Shown in pieces: positions 1 to 12,072 of a stretch of 64,000 nt of DNA (position 1 is its first letter; each line of letters begins with the position of its first letter). The DNA comes from Semisulcospira habei (taxonomy: Eukaryota; Mollusca; Gastropoda; Semisulcospiridae): the NCBI GenBank assembly GCA_036245525.1, contig BTPG01000004.1, positions 161,406,749 through 161,470,748 on the forward strand. The letters run 5' to 3'. Made by a program: the position numbers and the translations under genes. The notes under the pieces were generated by a model that worked only from the letters and a program-made list of their open reading frames with translations, was not told the DNA's origin and ran no database searches.

Positions 1-606
1 CTGCATATTTTGAAAACAGGTGTGTGAGAAACTGCCTCTATTTTGCTAGACCCAAAACTGTTGCAAAGTTAGCTTTGTTTTGGCTGTCACTCACTCTTTG
101 TACTTGCTTGTGCTGCATCATGGGGCGTCTCCAGCCTGAGGCGCTTTTCCAGTTTATCTGACTGAACTTCCAGTCTGAAACAAAAAATATTTAACGAGAA
201 TGACAAAACCCTTACAGATCATGAACAAGACCTATCCAGGTAATCAATCTGACCTTTTCATTATGTCATGAAGTGTTCAAGTGTCTCAAAGTTTCTTCTA
301 TCTGTGAGTTCTGATATTTGTCAGGGATACATCAAATAGATGATGATCCCTTTTGCAAGGTGTTGAAAACTGATGAAAACTAACATTTTAAGGTTCTACC
401 AACAATTTCATGCATTTGCTAACCTCTTGTGACCCCCAAACTCCCAGGGGTCATTCTGCTCTGTACCGAGTTAGCTTTTGAACTTTTCACTAAAACTAAT
501 TTTAAGCAGAAAAAAAAATAAGATGTAAATAAAATTCTGGAGAAATTCAGATAGTGACGATAATGTAAAAACAGAAATTTCGTCACAACGCAGACATCGA
601 CGCAAT

Positions 607-667
607 ATGTCTCTCGCACGCACGCACGCACTCACGCAAGCACGCACAGCACGCACACAAGCACACA
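607..667. repeat. CGCA/CACA-type microsatellite
   Basis: Degenerate (CGCA)n and (CACA)n simple repeat. It gives rise to the Arg/Ala/Cys-rich open frame on the minus strand, which is not a gene. Confidence 0.85.
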
Positions 668-1078
668 TCGCTGTCAGAAAATCGTGTGAGTGTACAGTAA
701 AATATCACCTGACTTCACATACATTATAGCAAGACTGAAACTGTCCTTGAAATTTTACTTTTGTCACGATTTGTAACAAGTCTAGAAGGCAAAGTTAGAA
801 TCATATCACGTAAAATATAAAACTACGTGAAAAACTACAGAATTACGTCATGACATGATGTTTTTCAAACCAATGACGCGTATGTGGCAAATACTTTTTG
901 AGTCAGGACATCTCGCATATAAATATCCCATCTTGCATTTTTTTCATTCACATATAAAAAATTGTAAATAAAAATTAATATATTTAAGTTTGAAACTTTG
1001 TAACGGTGTCAGAAGGTACAAGTCTGCAGTTTCTTTTTAAGAACACGCGGCTTCAGCCATAATTTTGTCATCGATCAC

Positions 1079-1081
1079 AAC

Positions 1082-1140
<59 letters not shown>

Positions 1141-1163
1141 CAATAATAATAATAATAATAATA
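1079..1163. repeat. (AAT)n microsatellite
   Basis: About 28 AAT-type triplets with a few AAC interruptions. The poly-Tyr frame seen on the minus strand is a by-product of this repeat. Confidence 0.95.
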
Positions 1164-2393
1164 TGATCTAAGATGACCCGTCAATTCGCTTCCAGTAAAG
1201 AAATATAGGAGCTGTGCATGACCACCCTTCTTCACCAGGCTCACATTGTCCCTACACGAATAATATGGAAGGATTTTTTTGTACTTTTTATTTACTAGGA
1301 TGCACATTGGCCATGACCATTTACAAAACTGCAGTCCCAAATTTCCTTATTTTTACTTTATATTTTGCATGAGTTCGTTAACCAGCATTGCTCTTTAACT
1401 GTTCGGAATTCTTTTTTTAACGAAACTTTGCATTCTTTTACGATAAAAAAATCTTCTCTTTAAAACGCGCATGATGTTTCGTAAACAGTGTTGGCATGAC
1501 AATTTTCTGCTACTGCTACTTTCATCCTAAATAGCTTGATGCACTTAGCAAAACATCTAAAAGAGAAATTAAATGCTTTTTTAAACAAAATCCAGCAAGT
1601 TGAGACACTGTGTTTCCTTTGACAATCACACTGTTTAAATGTCACGAGTTTCATTCCCTGTTTATGATCGTTTTCTTTACTTCAACCCTGAAACTGTCAG
1701 TTTGTGTCAGTATTGCACAATGAATCCGTTTTGTACATTTTTCGGCACCTTTCCCTGAGTTATTTTTTAAAACAGTTAACGAAACTTTGAATTGTTTTCT
1801 CGGGAAAAAAAAAATCTTCTCGTTATCTGTGGCCCAAGTAGCTGATGTCACGGTGAATCAAGACTGCACCGCCTGTACCAGTATTCAATGCTCAATGTCC
1901 TAAACAGAAAATACTCTGGCGACTTGCAAAACCTCTTCACTGCGAAATTAGCATATAACTATCACAACGTAACCACAGTTTTCTCAATAACATCCAGTGC
2001 TGGTCTAACACACAGCTTCAGTCATTCAGACAGAATTCTGACTGAAGAAACAGGCCAGCTCAGATGATGTGTACAGGAAAAAGTACGGGAAACCAGTCTG
2101 ACAGACTGGTACCTTGTGCTTGGTATATACAATCTTGTTCGTTTGACATTTCACACTGACCCCGACAGGGACGAAGCAAGATCTTCGCAAAACACAATTT
2201 ATTAATATTTCGAGTCAAAACCCTTTTTTTAAAATAGGCATACACAAGTACACAATTTGCAACTTGATTGCAGGTAAGTTGCAAATTCTGTATTTGTTTG
2301 TATGTCTTTTTTTTTTTAATAATTGGATAAATTGTGAATATGAATAAATTGTGTTATAACTTCCGTTTTTATGTGTTTCTTTCCTTTTGTGAT

Positions 2394-2617
2394 CCTCGCG
2401 CTGGGACCATATGGCGTTGAGGCGCGTCCCCTGGGTGGTGGATAGGGGGTCCCTCGTGAGAGGGGTGCACCGAATGAAATAAGGTGCCGTGAACCAACAT
2501 GGTCTAAAGGAAGGTGACCCCGACAGAAAACCCCTGGTCCTCCTAGTAAGGGAGTTGGGCGCTTCCCCACCCTGCAAAAAAGAAAATAGCTACAAAAACG
2601 CCGACGAAAAGACTAAC
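2394..2617 (+). mobile_element. Orphan 5' end of the (TAAG)-tailed LINE
   Basis: This 224-bp segment matches, in plus orientation, the 5'-terminal part of the LINE copies at 30078-33371 and 38168-41448 (both minus strand). It starts at the same first base (CCTCGCGCTGGG) and stops after GACTAAC, a few codons into the LINE open frame, where similarity ends abruptly. LINEs normally lose their 5' end, so a copy that keeps only the 5' end is unusual. It could be a non-autonomous derivative, a remnant after deletion, or an inverted or aborted insertion. No (TAAG)n tail follows and I see no clear target-site duplication. Confidence 0.8.
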
Positions 2618-2821
2618 ACCCATAAATGTTAATAAACAAAGTACCCGGAGTTTGTTTACATTTTTCCACTTCAATATATGTGCATTTGGCTACTTTTGAA
2701 CCTGGTCAAAGCGCACACTCTTCGTACCGCATTGAAACAAGTTATGTCGTTTGAAAGCCACTTCTCTCCTTTGCAGTAATTTGTCCTTCACCCTAGCCTA
2801 AACGAACAATCAACGGCAAAA

Positions 2822-2822
<1 letters not shown>

Positions 2823-2859
<37 letters not shown>
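2823..2859 (+). repeat. Poly-A run
   Basis: Uninterrupted run of 37 A. It could be an old retroposed tail, but no element with a matching 5' end is recognisable to its left. Confidence 0.9.
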
Positions 2860-2861
<2 letters not shown>

Positions 2862-3960
2862 CCCGAGGCTAGGAATTTGTCGATAACTTCCAAATTTGGT
2901 TTTATGACGATTTCGAGCAGGAGCACCACATAAATGTGCATCTCTGATTGGATCAAATGTATTTCCGAGTCTGTTCGGCTAACTTCGTGTCGGAGTACAA
3001 CTCGCACCTTGCAAGTATGTGTTTTGACGGATTACAAGCTAAAACGCGTTGTTTAGATAAATCCGCAGAGGAATTTAGTCAACATGACAGACAGAGACTG
3101 AAGAAAGTGTATAATTGTACTATACAGGAAAACGTAACTGCCCGTCCAGAATAGGCACCAAACATCATCTGCTGCTGCGAGTCGTGTCGAAAGCACCTGC
3201 GGATTTTTGCAGGTAGGTGCTGTAACGATTTTGGCAAAGCATAACGTTCAAAAGGTAGAAAGGGCGAGATCGATTTGTATAATTTGTTTGTGAACTGCTG
3301 GATCTTGGAGCAGGTGTGCATTCACAGAAACCCGAAATTATGCATTCAGCGCTCAATAGAGCACTGTAGATCTGAACGCTTTAGATTCAGAAATCTCACG
3401 TCATTCGTCTGTTGTAACCTGAATATGGACCTCACCGAGCACGCGCCACAAAAGCCACGCCCCCTAACAATTGTTGCAGGGTGCCACAAGCTTTCCTGTC
3501 CCTTGGGCAATATGGCGGACGGTATCACGCGCAATTCGACTGGATACGTTGCAAATTCTACAAGCCTACATTTATGCAAATGTATGTGAAAAACGGCTCT
3601 AGGTCGAGGAAAAGCAAGTTTGCGTCAAGTTTCATTGATGCTGTTCGTATGTATCACACAGTGATTCCGTTCAAGTTGCATCCATGTTGACTGACCGGTC
3701 GCAGATCTACAAGAACGCGCCGATGTGCGTAGAAAATGAACATCAGCAAACACAGGTCACAGAAGCTATCAGTGCCTGAAGAGCCGGATAGGTGTTTATG
3801 TTATTTGTGTTGCGTTAAAAAAAAAAATAGCACACTTATCCGAGCCATTTTAGTCCATCTTATCTCATCGTAGCAGGATGGCAGTACTGCTCAGCGCTCT
3901 CTGTTGCTGGCTGTGTTCAGTGTCAGGCTGAGCGGATTACTTTCACTTGCAAATAGAATC
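2860..3960. other. Gene-free stretch
   Basis: Unique-looking sequence with only short open frames on both strands. No family similarity, splice-framed exon or repeat is recognised. Confidence 0.5.
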
Positions 3961-3961
3961 G

Positions 3962-4038
<77 letters not shown>
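3962..4038. repeat. (TG)n microsatellite
   Basis: About 38 perfect TG units followed by a short GA-rich tract. It produces false Cys-Val and Thr-His open frames. Confidence 0.97.
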
Positions 4039-4043
<5 letters not shown>

Positions 4044-4136
4044 GAGAGGAGAGAGGAGGACAGAGAGATTATTAATAAATAACCATGCATGTATGATTTG
4101 TATTTCAGGTTGCGTATCAGTGCCTGAACCACCTCT

Positions 4137-4287
4137 ATAACTTACAAAATAACTTGTATCATCTGTTACATTAAACCACTTTACAGTGTAAAACATTTCA
4201 TGGTTAGCTACAGCCTTCTTACCATCTTGATTATCAATTCCATTAGTTAATAATACTGGTATCAAGATTTGTTAAAGTAATAAATAT
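4137..4287 (-). pseudogene. M1: 5' fragment of the 238-aa virion-type protein gene
   Basis: Reading leftward from 4287, this matches the first ~50 codons of the protein encoded at 18118-18829 and 58184-58900 (shared LTNGIDN, HEMFYTVKWFNVTDDT). The start codon is changed to ATA and similarity stops at about 4137, beside unrelated sequence and the TG repeat. It is an extra 5' piece of the gene whose fuller copy lies at 5076-5779 in the same M1 remnant, so M1 has been rearranged. Confidence 0.75.
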
Positions 4288-4298
4288 TTTTATAACAC

Positions 4299-4392
4299 AT
4301 AATAAACAAGAAAGGCCAAGCCATTATAGCTCACATGTATGACCAATTTACATATGTGTGACCTTTGTGACAAGGGCTGGTTTCTGCAACAG
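4299..4392 (+). repeat. Dispersed repeat shared with 48.73-48.85 kb
   Basis: Starts 'acaagaaaggc' and contains 'gctcacat.tatgac' and 'catgttttct', matching about 48735-48845. It lies between the 5' fragment of a capsid-side gene and the integrase remnant of M1, so it is likely an insertion or recombination junction. The family is not identified. Confidence 0.55.
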
Positions 4393-4399
4393 CTAAATC

Positions 4400-4995
4400 C
4401 ATGTTTTCTGAAAAGGTAGTGGTGGTGATGGTATTGATTTTAATTTAATAGCGTCAACAGGTCTAATGTGACCCTTGTTATTCATTACTTTTACCACAGA
4501 TGGTAATCTCTTAACCCACTCAGTGTTACATATGTCGTGCACGAGTTCCTTAGAATACTGATAACTGTTTCTCTCTGATAATTGTTTGTGAAAGTTTTCA
4601 ACAATAGATGCCTGGTATGCCATGCCTCACTACTATGCCACCTTTGAATTTACTTCCATCGTCAACTTGCACAAGCCTGGGGTATTTCAGAGGACCACGG
4701 CTATAAATCAATGATAATGCTGCCACCACAGTGCTGGCGTTTTTGTCAGTTAGAGGTTCATCATCCTTAAATCTTGATGCAATGTCGACAACAGTCAGTG
4801 TACATACTTGTATCATGTTTTCCTTATAGTATCATGTGGAAGAAACAAGAGAGTGAGCCTCATCTATCCCTTATACGCTCATTAGCGTGAGTAGGGACGA
4901 TAAACTGGACTTCTGCTGAGCCTCATTTGGTGTGTGTCATTAGGGGTGGTGTTTTCAAAGTGTAGTCTTATTATTTCTCTTGGAGCGGGCAAATC
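4400..4995 (-). pseudogene. M1: decayed Maverick-type integrase (rve/DDE)
   Basis: Fragments match the integrase of M4 (28928-29863). From right to left on the minus strand: the 'TRPHF' region near 4930-4980, LTVVDIASR (about 4790), LVQVDDGS with the second catalytic Asp (about 4660), then VENF with the catalytic Glu and KQLSER (about 4610-4570), and EWVKRLPSV (about 4510). Frameshifts and stops break it up. It retains a short 'DKNASTVVAALSLIYSRGPLKYPR' type linker that is deleted in M4. A 28-bp piece is duplicated near its 5' end (about 4927-4955 and 4997-5023). Confidence 0.8.
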
Positions 4996-5075
4996 TGGTG
5001 TGTGTCATTAGGGGTGGTGTTAATTTTTTTGTTTTGGACCACCACTCATTTTTATTCAACAAAAATAAAATATAT

Positions 5076-5779
5076 TTAACTTCTAAGACAACACAAAAAT
5101 CATGCATCTGAACATGTTTACCATCCTGATTAGTTACAGATAAACACAGTGATTCAAAGAAAATAGAAACTACTTTTTAAAACTGTAAATTACGAAATCT
5201 AACAACTATGCTTTCACAATAGGGAGCAGTTCCAGCTGGCAAGCATCTTAATAAAGTTGAAGGTATACCATTGTGTACATTTTCAGTAGTGTTCAGTTCT
5301 TGCAAATGAATATTTAGTACTGTATGTACTGCCAGATAAACAGGATGTCTTCCAGTTACTTAAATTTGTTGGTTACTTCAATACCATAGTTGAATCAATG
5401 GTATCAAATAAATGCCAATTCTCATCCACACCATAACCTACTAACTCAAGTAAATATATAAGTTCACCTGACATTTCAGTTGGTCCAAGTTTCGGAAATT
5501 CTAATGTAACAATTAAGTTGGTTGGATTTAAAGTGGCTTTAATTTTAAATTCACTTTGAAACAGTTAGCTATAGTACAAAAGTCATAATACAGAGCTGGT
5601 ATAGCCTGGGTCTTATCATCATAACAAACATAATAACTTGTATCATCTTTTACATTAAACCACTTTACAGTGTAGAACATTTCATGGATAGATACAACCT
5701 TGTTACCATCGTGATTATCAATACCATTAGTTAGCAACACTGGTTTGCTTGTATTAAGATTTGTTACGGTAATAAACAT
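5076..5779 (-). pseudogene. M1: broken copy of the 238-aa virion-type protein gene
   Basis: The start (ATG at 5779) and N-terminus (LNTSKPVLLTNGIDN) and the far 3' end match the M3 and M5 genes, with the stop at 5076-5078. The middle is frameshifted and partly deleted. The start is 26 bp from the divergent start of the next gene, exactly as in M3 and M5, so this block keeps ancestral order. Confidence 0.8.
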
Positions 5780-5805
5780 TTTTATTATCGCATATAAAAA
5801 GCACA
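5780..5805. promoter_or_regulatory. M1: divergent start region
   Basis: 26 bp of AT-rich sequence between two divergent ATGs, containing 'tttttattat' on one side and 'catataaaaa' on the other. The same layout occurs at 18830-18855 and 58901-58925. Confidence 0.5.
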
Positions 5806-6700
5806 ATGGAATTTAAATCACAAACACGTGTTAGTGTAAAACCGTTTCAATTTAACTTGGATGCTAAGTACAATGTCGCACCTACTTACGACCAGAAAAT
5901 AATTCAACTAAACCAGCTCAACATAGCTGTGTTGGAAGGAGATTCCCTTCAAGTAAAAGTACCCAACCCTTTTGATTGATACATAAACCCACCAATTACG
6001 GATGATTCAACTGCAAGAAAGTGGACCTCAAGTCAACCACAGATGTTTCAAAACCAGCTTAACTTTGCTATGCTATGTTCAACTACTGGCTGTGGTGTTT
6101 CTTTTACAGACCACTTGAATCACTCAAACAAACTGATTAGGTCTGTCTATCGTTTTCACACTTATTACCAGCTTGGAAGAAAACTCCATGTCCCTCTACC
6201 CACTGAGTCTAGTGTTAACTGGTTTAATAACCCCATGGATATGAAAGCATTTGAATGCATCTGTACTGAATTTAACATCAGTACCAAGTATGACTTTACA
6301 CAAAAGCTTGATGATCACCATGGCATGGGAACATTGTATATAACCTCAGTCACTTCATTCACACACAAAAAAATTAAATCTCGTTAGGCTCAATAGAACA
6401 TAAACAGTCTAATGCCTGGACCAGATTTATCTTAGACAGAAGTGATGGGTAGCAAGCAGGAGTCGAACGCATTAATGAGTCTATCAGAACTTATGTGTGG
6501 TGTATACTAGGGGCACAAGCTCAAACAAAATCAAACATCTTAAACGGGATTGTCAAATTTGAAGCACAAAAACAATTTCTTGCAAACCTGAAAGATGCTA
6601 TAAGCTCAGTAGTTGATCTCCCATCAAGCATACACCACTGTCAAGACGTTCTCAGGTATGCCAGATCAAAGTTGACTTTGTGTTGGGTTATACATTATCC
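5806..6700 (+). pseudogene. M1: broken copy of the proline-rich membrane protein gene
   Basis: Begins MEFKS and follows the M3 protein (18856-20130): YNVAPTYDQKIIQL, INPPITDDSTARKW, MFQNQLNFA, STTGCGVSFTDHLNH and RFHTYYQL are all visible. An in-frame TGA at about 5977 ends the first segment. Further frameshifts follow after 6340, and similarity fades at about 6700, before the proline-rich tail. Function unknown (see the M3 entry). Confidence 0.85.
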
Positions 6701-8324
6701 TATTAGAGCAACAACTGTTTATCTGGAAAAGGATGGTTTCGAGAAAATCGTGATTGCAATTTTAAAGTTTATGCTGTTCATCTCAAAGAAGACCCAGTTT
6801 TATGATTTTTTAAATCTGAAAAGATTGTCATATCCGGCACTTCATTTATTTTTGTCAGAAGTGTAGTTACTCAGCAAGTTGATTAGTCTTTTACTTTTGA
6901 AACTTGATCTGTTGTTGCATATCAGCTTTTGTCCAGGTTCTAGTGCAACAACTGCACAACACTGATTTGTACACTTCTTGCTCTCATACATTGTGTTCAA
7001 CCCAGCTCTTTACACACAACAACTGTATACCTGCAGTTGTACAGTTGTTGGTCTATTTGGAAAGTGACACATTAGTACTGCAATATATGTTCATGTTTTA
7101 GCACAGCCATAAATGACTATTTCCGTGGAGAAAATCTCATGTACACTTATAATTTGCATCTCTTTCTGATAGTACTGCTTGTATCTGCTGTTGATAATCC
7201 AAACACAACAATTTGACCACCAAATTATGTATGTTTTATGCAAAAATACAATAACAAGATTGGCACATTTGTGATACTGAAGAATGTCGGTGGTTTAACT
7301 GGAAACACTTGTATCAGATACACAAGACACACATGTGGGTGGCAGATACGAGTTTCCAAGTTGCACCAATGTGAAATGTGTGCCATTTGTCAACATTCAC
7401 AAAACAACGATACTGTTACTCTGTCAAAGAAAGTACTTTATTTTCAACTGCTGCTTCTCACACGTGATGCATTTTTCTTCAAAGTAAAACGTCATATAAA
7501 TTGACATGTGTAACAGAACTTTCAAGGACATGTAGCTTCAGTGGAAACAGTATAATCTGTAAGAACAATCTTGAAAAATTGTTTGTCTTTGTGCACTTGA
7601 CAGTATTTTCATGCATGCTCGCAAGCATTCAATACCATCATACACACCACAGCTGAAGAAATGCATGGTGCTGCTCATGACAGCCTGCCCAAAAAATACG
7701 TGCAATCATCATGCCATCACGTTTTGACGTGATTATTTTTGAACGGTTATACAAGGGTCTCCGGTTCCATTAATACAACATTAATTCAGAGCATGGTGGC
7801 ATCAAAGCAAAACAAGAAACAAAAATGTAAGCAAAATCAAAATAAAATCCCAGCAGATCAATAATAAAAACAAATGAAAGCAACGATAACACCAGCCTGC
7901 ACCATACACTCACACACACCTTCGTCCGATGATTCACAGTGATTTGCCGCCTCCGTTAAAAGTTGCTCATCTGCATCTGACCACATATCTGTCGAATTCG
8001 GCCTTTATTTACTAGGGATTGATCGTATCCTTCAGGCCAGCTGTCATCCACGTTTCAAGATGAAAAACATAGTGGTAATGGGGTGTACAGATAGAGTGTA
8101 CCTTCCCTAATGTGGTATATTAATTTGTACAAAATCTCAAACAGCACATACACACAAACATACGCGCGCAGGTGCACACATACACACACATGCGCGTATT
8201 TAAACTAAAAGATGTTGCTTCGCGACATAGGTCATTCTTCTGCTTTATATTTTAGCTCCATTGAATATACTGCAAAACAGTAGTTCATACACACACCATC
8301 CTGCACATGAGAAAGAGAGAGACA
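6701..8324. other. Gene-free stretch
   Basis: No credible gene. There is a short CA-rich tract at about 8140-8190. The other open frames (for example 6904-7101 and 7238-7504) have no recognisable family, start context or repeat structure. Confidence 0.5.
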
Positions 8325-8519
8325 GAGAGTTAGGTTATTGGGGTTTAACGCCGAGCAGGCGACTAAGGCCATCTCACGGCGGGATGGTAAAATCTGGTCA
8401 GCCAGACTAAAAGAAAGGTCTTAAGACAAGATGTAAATATACCTTAAAAGAATGTCAGGCTAAAATGTCGCACGAGTCTTTAAAAGAAACGTCTACAGAC
8501 TCTCAAAAAGGGGCAAAAT

Positions 8520-9078
8520 AAGGAAATTCACATAGTCTATGAATGCTCAGATCTTGTTAAAAATATTGCATTCTCTCAACAAATTGAAGATTTTGTTCTG
8601 GGGAACATCCCGGAACAAAACCTTCAAGGAGTCTGCTATGAAGTGTTTGTATCTTGTGTCAATTAGTTCGGCACAATACAGCAAAAGGTGTCAAACAGAA
8701 AACTGCTCGTCACAGGCAAAAAAACACCATGGACGCTCCTCCTGTTTTAGTAAGTAAGAGTGCGTAACCTACGTATGCCCGATGTAGAGCCGAGTAAGGA
8801 CAGTCTCCTCATGGCGGCTGCCGCAGCGGTAAGGTAGACTTTTTGAGGATGTAGATGATCGTCTTGCTCTATACTTGTGTATTTTTCTGTGGGCTGGCGA
8901 TTGGGTGCCTGATAGGTGGGGGCAGGGGATCTAACTGTTTGTGTGTCCAGCGCTGAGTAATTCCCCTTGGTCTGTATACAATTCTGCCAGCGCTAGTCTC
9001 ACCTATCTAGTTTGTGGGTAAGGTAGACTGTCGGACACCGTAGAAAGAGCTTCATGCAGCTTGTTAGCTTCCTCTTTA
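8520..9078 (-). pseudogene. LINE C-terminal region downstream of RNase H
   Basis: Continues the LINE after the MITE: ANKLHEALSTVSDSLPYPQ follows directly on the WQSEWDK segment on the other side. Near 8750-8540 the minus strand reads a Cys-containing segment ending LLYCAELIDTRYKHF, as in the zinc-binding C-terminus of I/Jockey LINE proteins. Several stops are present. Confidence 0.65.
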
Positions 9079-9577
9079 GGCCCCGCTACACATGCCCGTT
9101 TTGAGGCCGATTCCCGATCAGTTTTCGAATCGGTAGGTGATCGGGCCGGACTAAAAAACGTGTGCACTGCCACACATTTCCCGACTTGTTTAGCCCACCG
9201 GTTTGAACCGAAGATCAAAGTCGTACCTGTTCTGCAAAATGACTGCTAGTTTTGACAGTGATGATGATGTGCTTGCATTATAAGCAGTTTTGCATCATAT
9301 TCGGGAAGAGGCGTGCGAACAGCAACGGCGGTGGTACTGATCACAACAGGCGTGTTCCGCCATTTGCAAACCGTGCTGAAACGACATGATTTGTGAGACG
9401 CGCTCTGATTGGTTGAAGCTTACGATCGGGACCGATTCGGATCGGAAAAATAGAGCAGGTTCTAGACACCCGATTCCCAGCCGATTGGGACCGGATCGGA
9501 TAATTGACGTCATCCGATCGCAATCGGATCGCAATCGGCTTCAAAATCGGGGCACAACCGGCACGTGTGGCGGGGCC
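9079..9577. mobile_element. 499-bp MITE inserted in the LINE
   Basis: The termini are inverted repeats: GGCCCCGCTACACATGCC at the left and the reverse complement of GGCCCCGCCACACGTGCC at the right. The interior is full of CGATCGG/CCGATT motifs and has no transposase. It splits the LINE frame between WQSEWDK and ANKLHEAL. Flanking trinucleotides are TTA and TTT, compatible with a decayed 3-bp target-site duplication as in PIF/Harbinger elements. The superfamily is inferred from TIR style and TSD length only. Confidence 0.75.
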
Positions 9578-10337
9578 TTTTTGTCCCACTCGGACTGCCA
9601 CTTGCGGGCTATGTACGCACTAATCACAGGTTTACAATCACTATGAACAGCCTTTTTGTCAGGGACAGGGTTATTGCGGGCAACATTGGCAGCAGACCCC
9701 CCAAAAATGATGTCATAATTTTTCTTCATCAAGTCCGCGTAAAGCTCTCGAATCTGCACCAGCAAGGGGTGGTCTGTTCCCGCGCCCTGAAGGGCCTGCA
9801 GGGCAGAAAGAGAGTCAAACAGAATCAGGAAGTTCCTTTCCCTAGACTGAGTGCCAGCAGAATTGCCTGCAGTTCTGCACTAAATACAGAGGAATGGTCA
9901 GGGAGGCAGAGGTTAAATGGGCGTCTAGGGTGGCGAGAAGAAACTTCAGCCGCAGCCACTCTCCCATCCTCAGACTTGGACGCATCCGTATACATACGAC
10001 AATAGCCAGGAAAACTTGAAAGTTCATTGAGGTTCGGTTGGTATATGGCTGGTGGAGTACAGTCCTTTTTGTGGGCGGTCAAGTCTAGCAAGATGTCATG
10101 AACTGGTAATAGCCAGGGTGGAGTGATGTGTTGCAGAGATTCTGAAACTTTGTCCAGGTCCACTCCGGCCGCCTGCAGATGAGGTCGGACACGGAAGGAA
10201 AGTGGACGGAGAGCTCCCGAATGGGCATCGTAAATCTCTGCAAACGACGGGTTAAAAACACAATGATAGGCAGGATTGTCTGGATGGGCCTTCAGCTTCA
10301 GAACGTAGCTGAGCATGAGGCGGATGCGGCGGAGCAT
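9578..10337 (-). pseudogene. LINE RNase H domain
   Basis: YTDASKSEDGRVAAA carries the first RNase H Asp and SSVFSAELQAILLAL the catalytic Glu region, in that order on the minus strand from about 10000 to 9860. Downstream, ALQGAGTDHPLLVQI and a DPxxK-type segment lead to WQSEWDKK, where the MITE interrupts. A frameshift lies near 9830. Confidence 0.8.
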
Positions 10338-10432
10338 GAGAGAAGGCTCCTCTGCCTCGGCATACAGAATAGGAACTGGAGATGTCTTGAAGGCCCCCAG
10401 ACATATTCGCGGACCCTGATGGTGAATGTTGT

Positions 10433-12072
10433 TCAGACTTGTAGAACAGACTTGGAAGCCGAGCCGTATACCACAGAGCCGTAGTTCAGTTTGGACCGAA
10501 CAAGGGTCCGGTACAGTCGAAGTAAGACAATGCGGTCTGCACCCCAGTCAGTACGACGAACGACACGAAGAACGTCGAGGGCCTTCTGACAAGAGGTTCT
10601 AAGGTAATTAATATGGTTGCAGAAGGTCAGTCTTTTGTCAAACATGACCCCCCCGAAACTTTGCCTCCTCGGCCACCTTAATTGGCACTCCAGCAATGCT
10701 CAGGCTTGGTTCTGGAAAAAATTCGTCTGGTTAGAAAATGCACACAGACTGTCTTGGACGGCGAGAACTTGAATCCGTTGAGAGACACCCACCCCTGGAT
10801 GCGATCAACGCACAGCTGCAAGCGCCTCTCAAGGGACGCAAGCCCTCAACCTCTTGCACACAAAGCAAAGTCGTCCATAAACAAAGAGCATTCAGAATCA
10901 CCCTTGACGGCCTTTACAATGTTATTAATTTTAATGCTAAATAAAACAGGAAATAGAATGCTGCCCTGCGGGACACCCATCTTCTGTTCGAAGGAGTCGG
11001 AGAGGGTGGAGCCCACACGGACAAGGAACAACCGGTTAGACAACAAATTGTGAATAAAAACGGGCAGGTGCCCTTTAAACCCATGTCCGCCAAATCAGAC
11101 ATTATACCATACTTCCAGGTAGTGTCATATGCCTTCTCAAGATCGAAGAAAATTGCATAGACATGTCACTTGTTGACAAAAGCATATCGGATAAATGAAT
11201 CAAGGCGGACTAGATGGTCAGTTGTACTACGCAAGCGCCGGAAACCGCACTGGAGGTCTGTGATGAGACCACGTGACTCAAGATGCCACACCAGGCGGGC
11301 GTTGACAAAGCGTTCCATAGTTTTACATAAACACGATATCAAAGCGATTGGCCTGTAGTTGCCCGGGTTCCAAGGATCCTTATCCGGCTTGGGGATTGGC
11401 ACAACCACAGCCTGGTGCCAAGATGGCGGAAAATGACCTGTTATCCAAATATGGTTAAAGGCCTTGAGAAGTACAAGGAGTGAATCCTCAGGCAGATGTG
11501 TTAGGAGCTGATAGTGGATGGTATCTAGTCCAGCAGCAGAGTCATTACGTTTCTGCATGGCTTGCTGCAATTCTGAAAATGAAAAAGGGGCATTATAGTC
11601 TTCCAAGTTATCCGATTTAAAATCACAAGTACAAGACTCTCGCTTCTCCTTCTCTCTCTGGAAGAAGGGTGAAGCGCTCTGTCGAAGAATTATGGGCAAT
11701 GGTGGAGGCAAGCAAATTGGCAACAACCTTTTTATCTGTGACCAAATCGGCACCATCTCTAAGATGGCCGACAGAAGCCGAGCCACCCCTGCCCCTAATT
11801 CCTCGAACAGCCTTCCAGACTTTCTGGGATGGAGTCCTAGAAGATAAAGATGAGACGAAACGTCTCCATGAAGAACATCGTTCACGTTTAAGAATGTAAC
11901 GGGCTTTCGCCCTCTGTCTTTTAAAGGTTAAAATATTCGCTTGCGGCGGATTACGATAAGCACGTCGCTGAGCAGATTTGCGAGTTTTTGGGGGCCTTGC
12001 AGCACTCTTCATTGAACCATGGTACTCTTGGCTTGCGAGGGACTGATGTGGAAGTTCTAAGGGTGGTTTCAC
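10433..12072 (-). pseudogene. LINE reverse transcriptase
   Basis: Broken over several frames. PIPKPDKDPWNPGNYRPIAL (RT motif 1-2 region), KTMERFVNARLVW and DLQCGFRRLRSTTDHLVRL are in the 11885-11166 frame. The thumb-like segment MFDKRLTFCNHINYL and RLYRTLVRSKLNYGSVVYG follow at 10696-10433. The catalytic FADD region, near 10870, reads FMDDFAL in another frame. Dead through frameshifts. Confidence 0.85.

Larger units (their letters stand above)
1..2393. other. Gene-free AT-rich stretch
   Basis: I see no credible gene here: the open frames are short and run through simple sequence. The stretch at about 395-460 resembles the repeat family at 48.9-49.6 kb (a 'gacctcttgtgac...ggggtcat' core), which suggests an old copy. 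Two loosely similar segments (about 1400-1470 and 1760-1830) share an 'aacgaaacttt' plus 'aaaaatcttctc' pattern. Otherwise nothing is recognised. Confidence 0.6.

Noticed and set aside
1068..1340. Poly-Tyr protein
   Set aside because: Translation of (AAT)n on the opposite strand.
3904..4140. Open frames of repeated Cys-Val or Thr-His over the TG repeat
   Set aside because: They are translations of a (TG)n microsatellite. The same applies to frames at 44556-44900 and 55548-56335.
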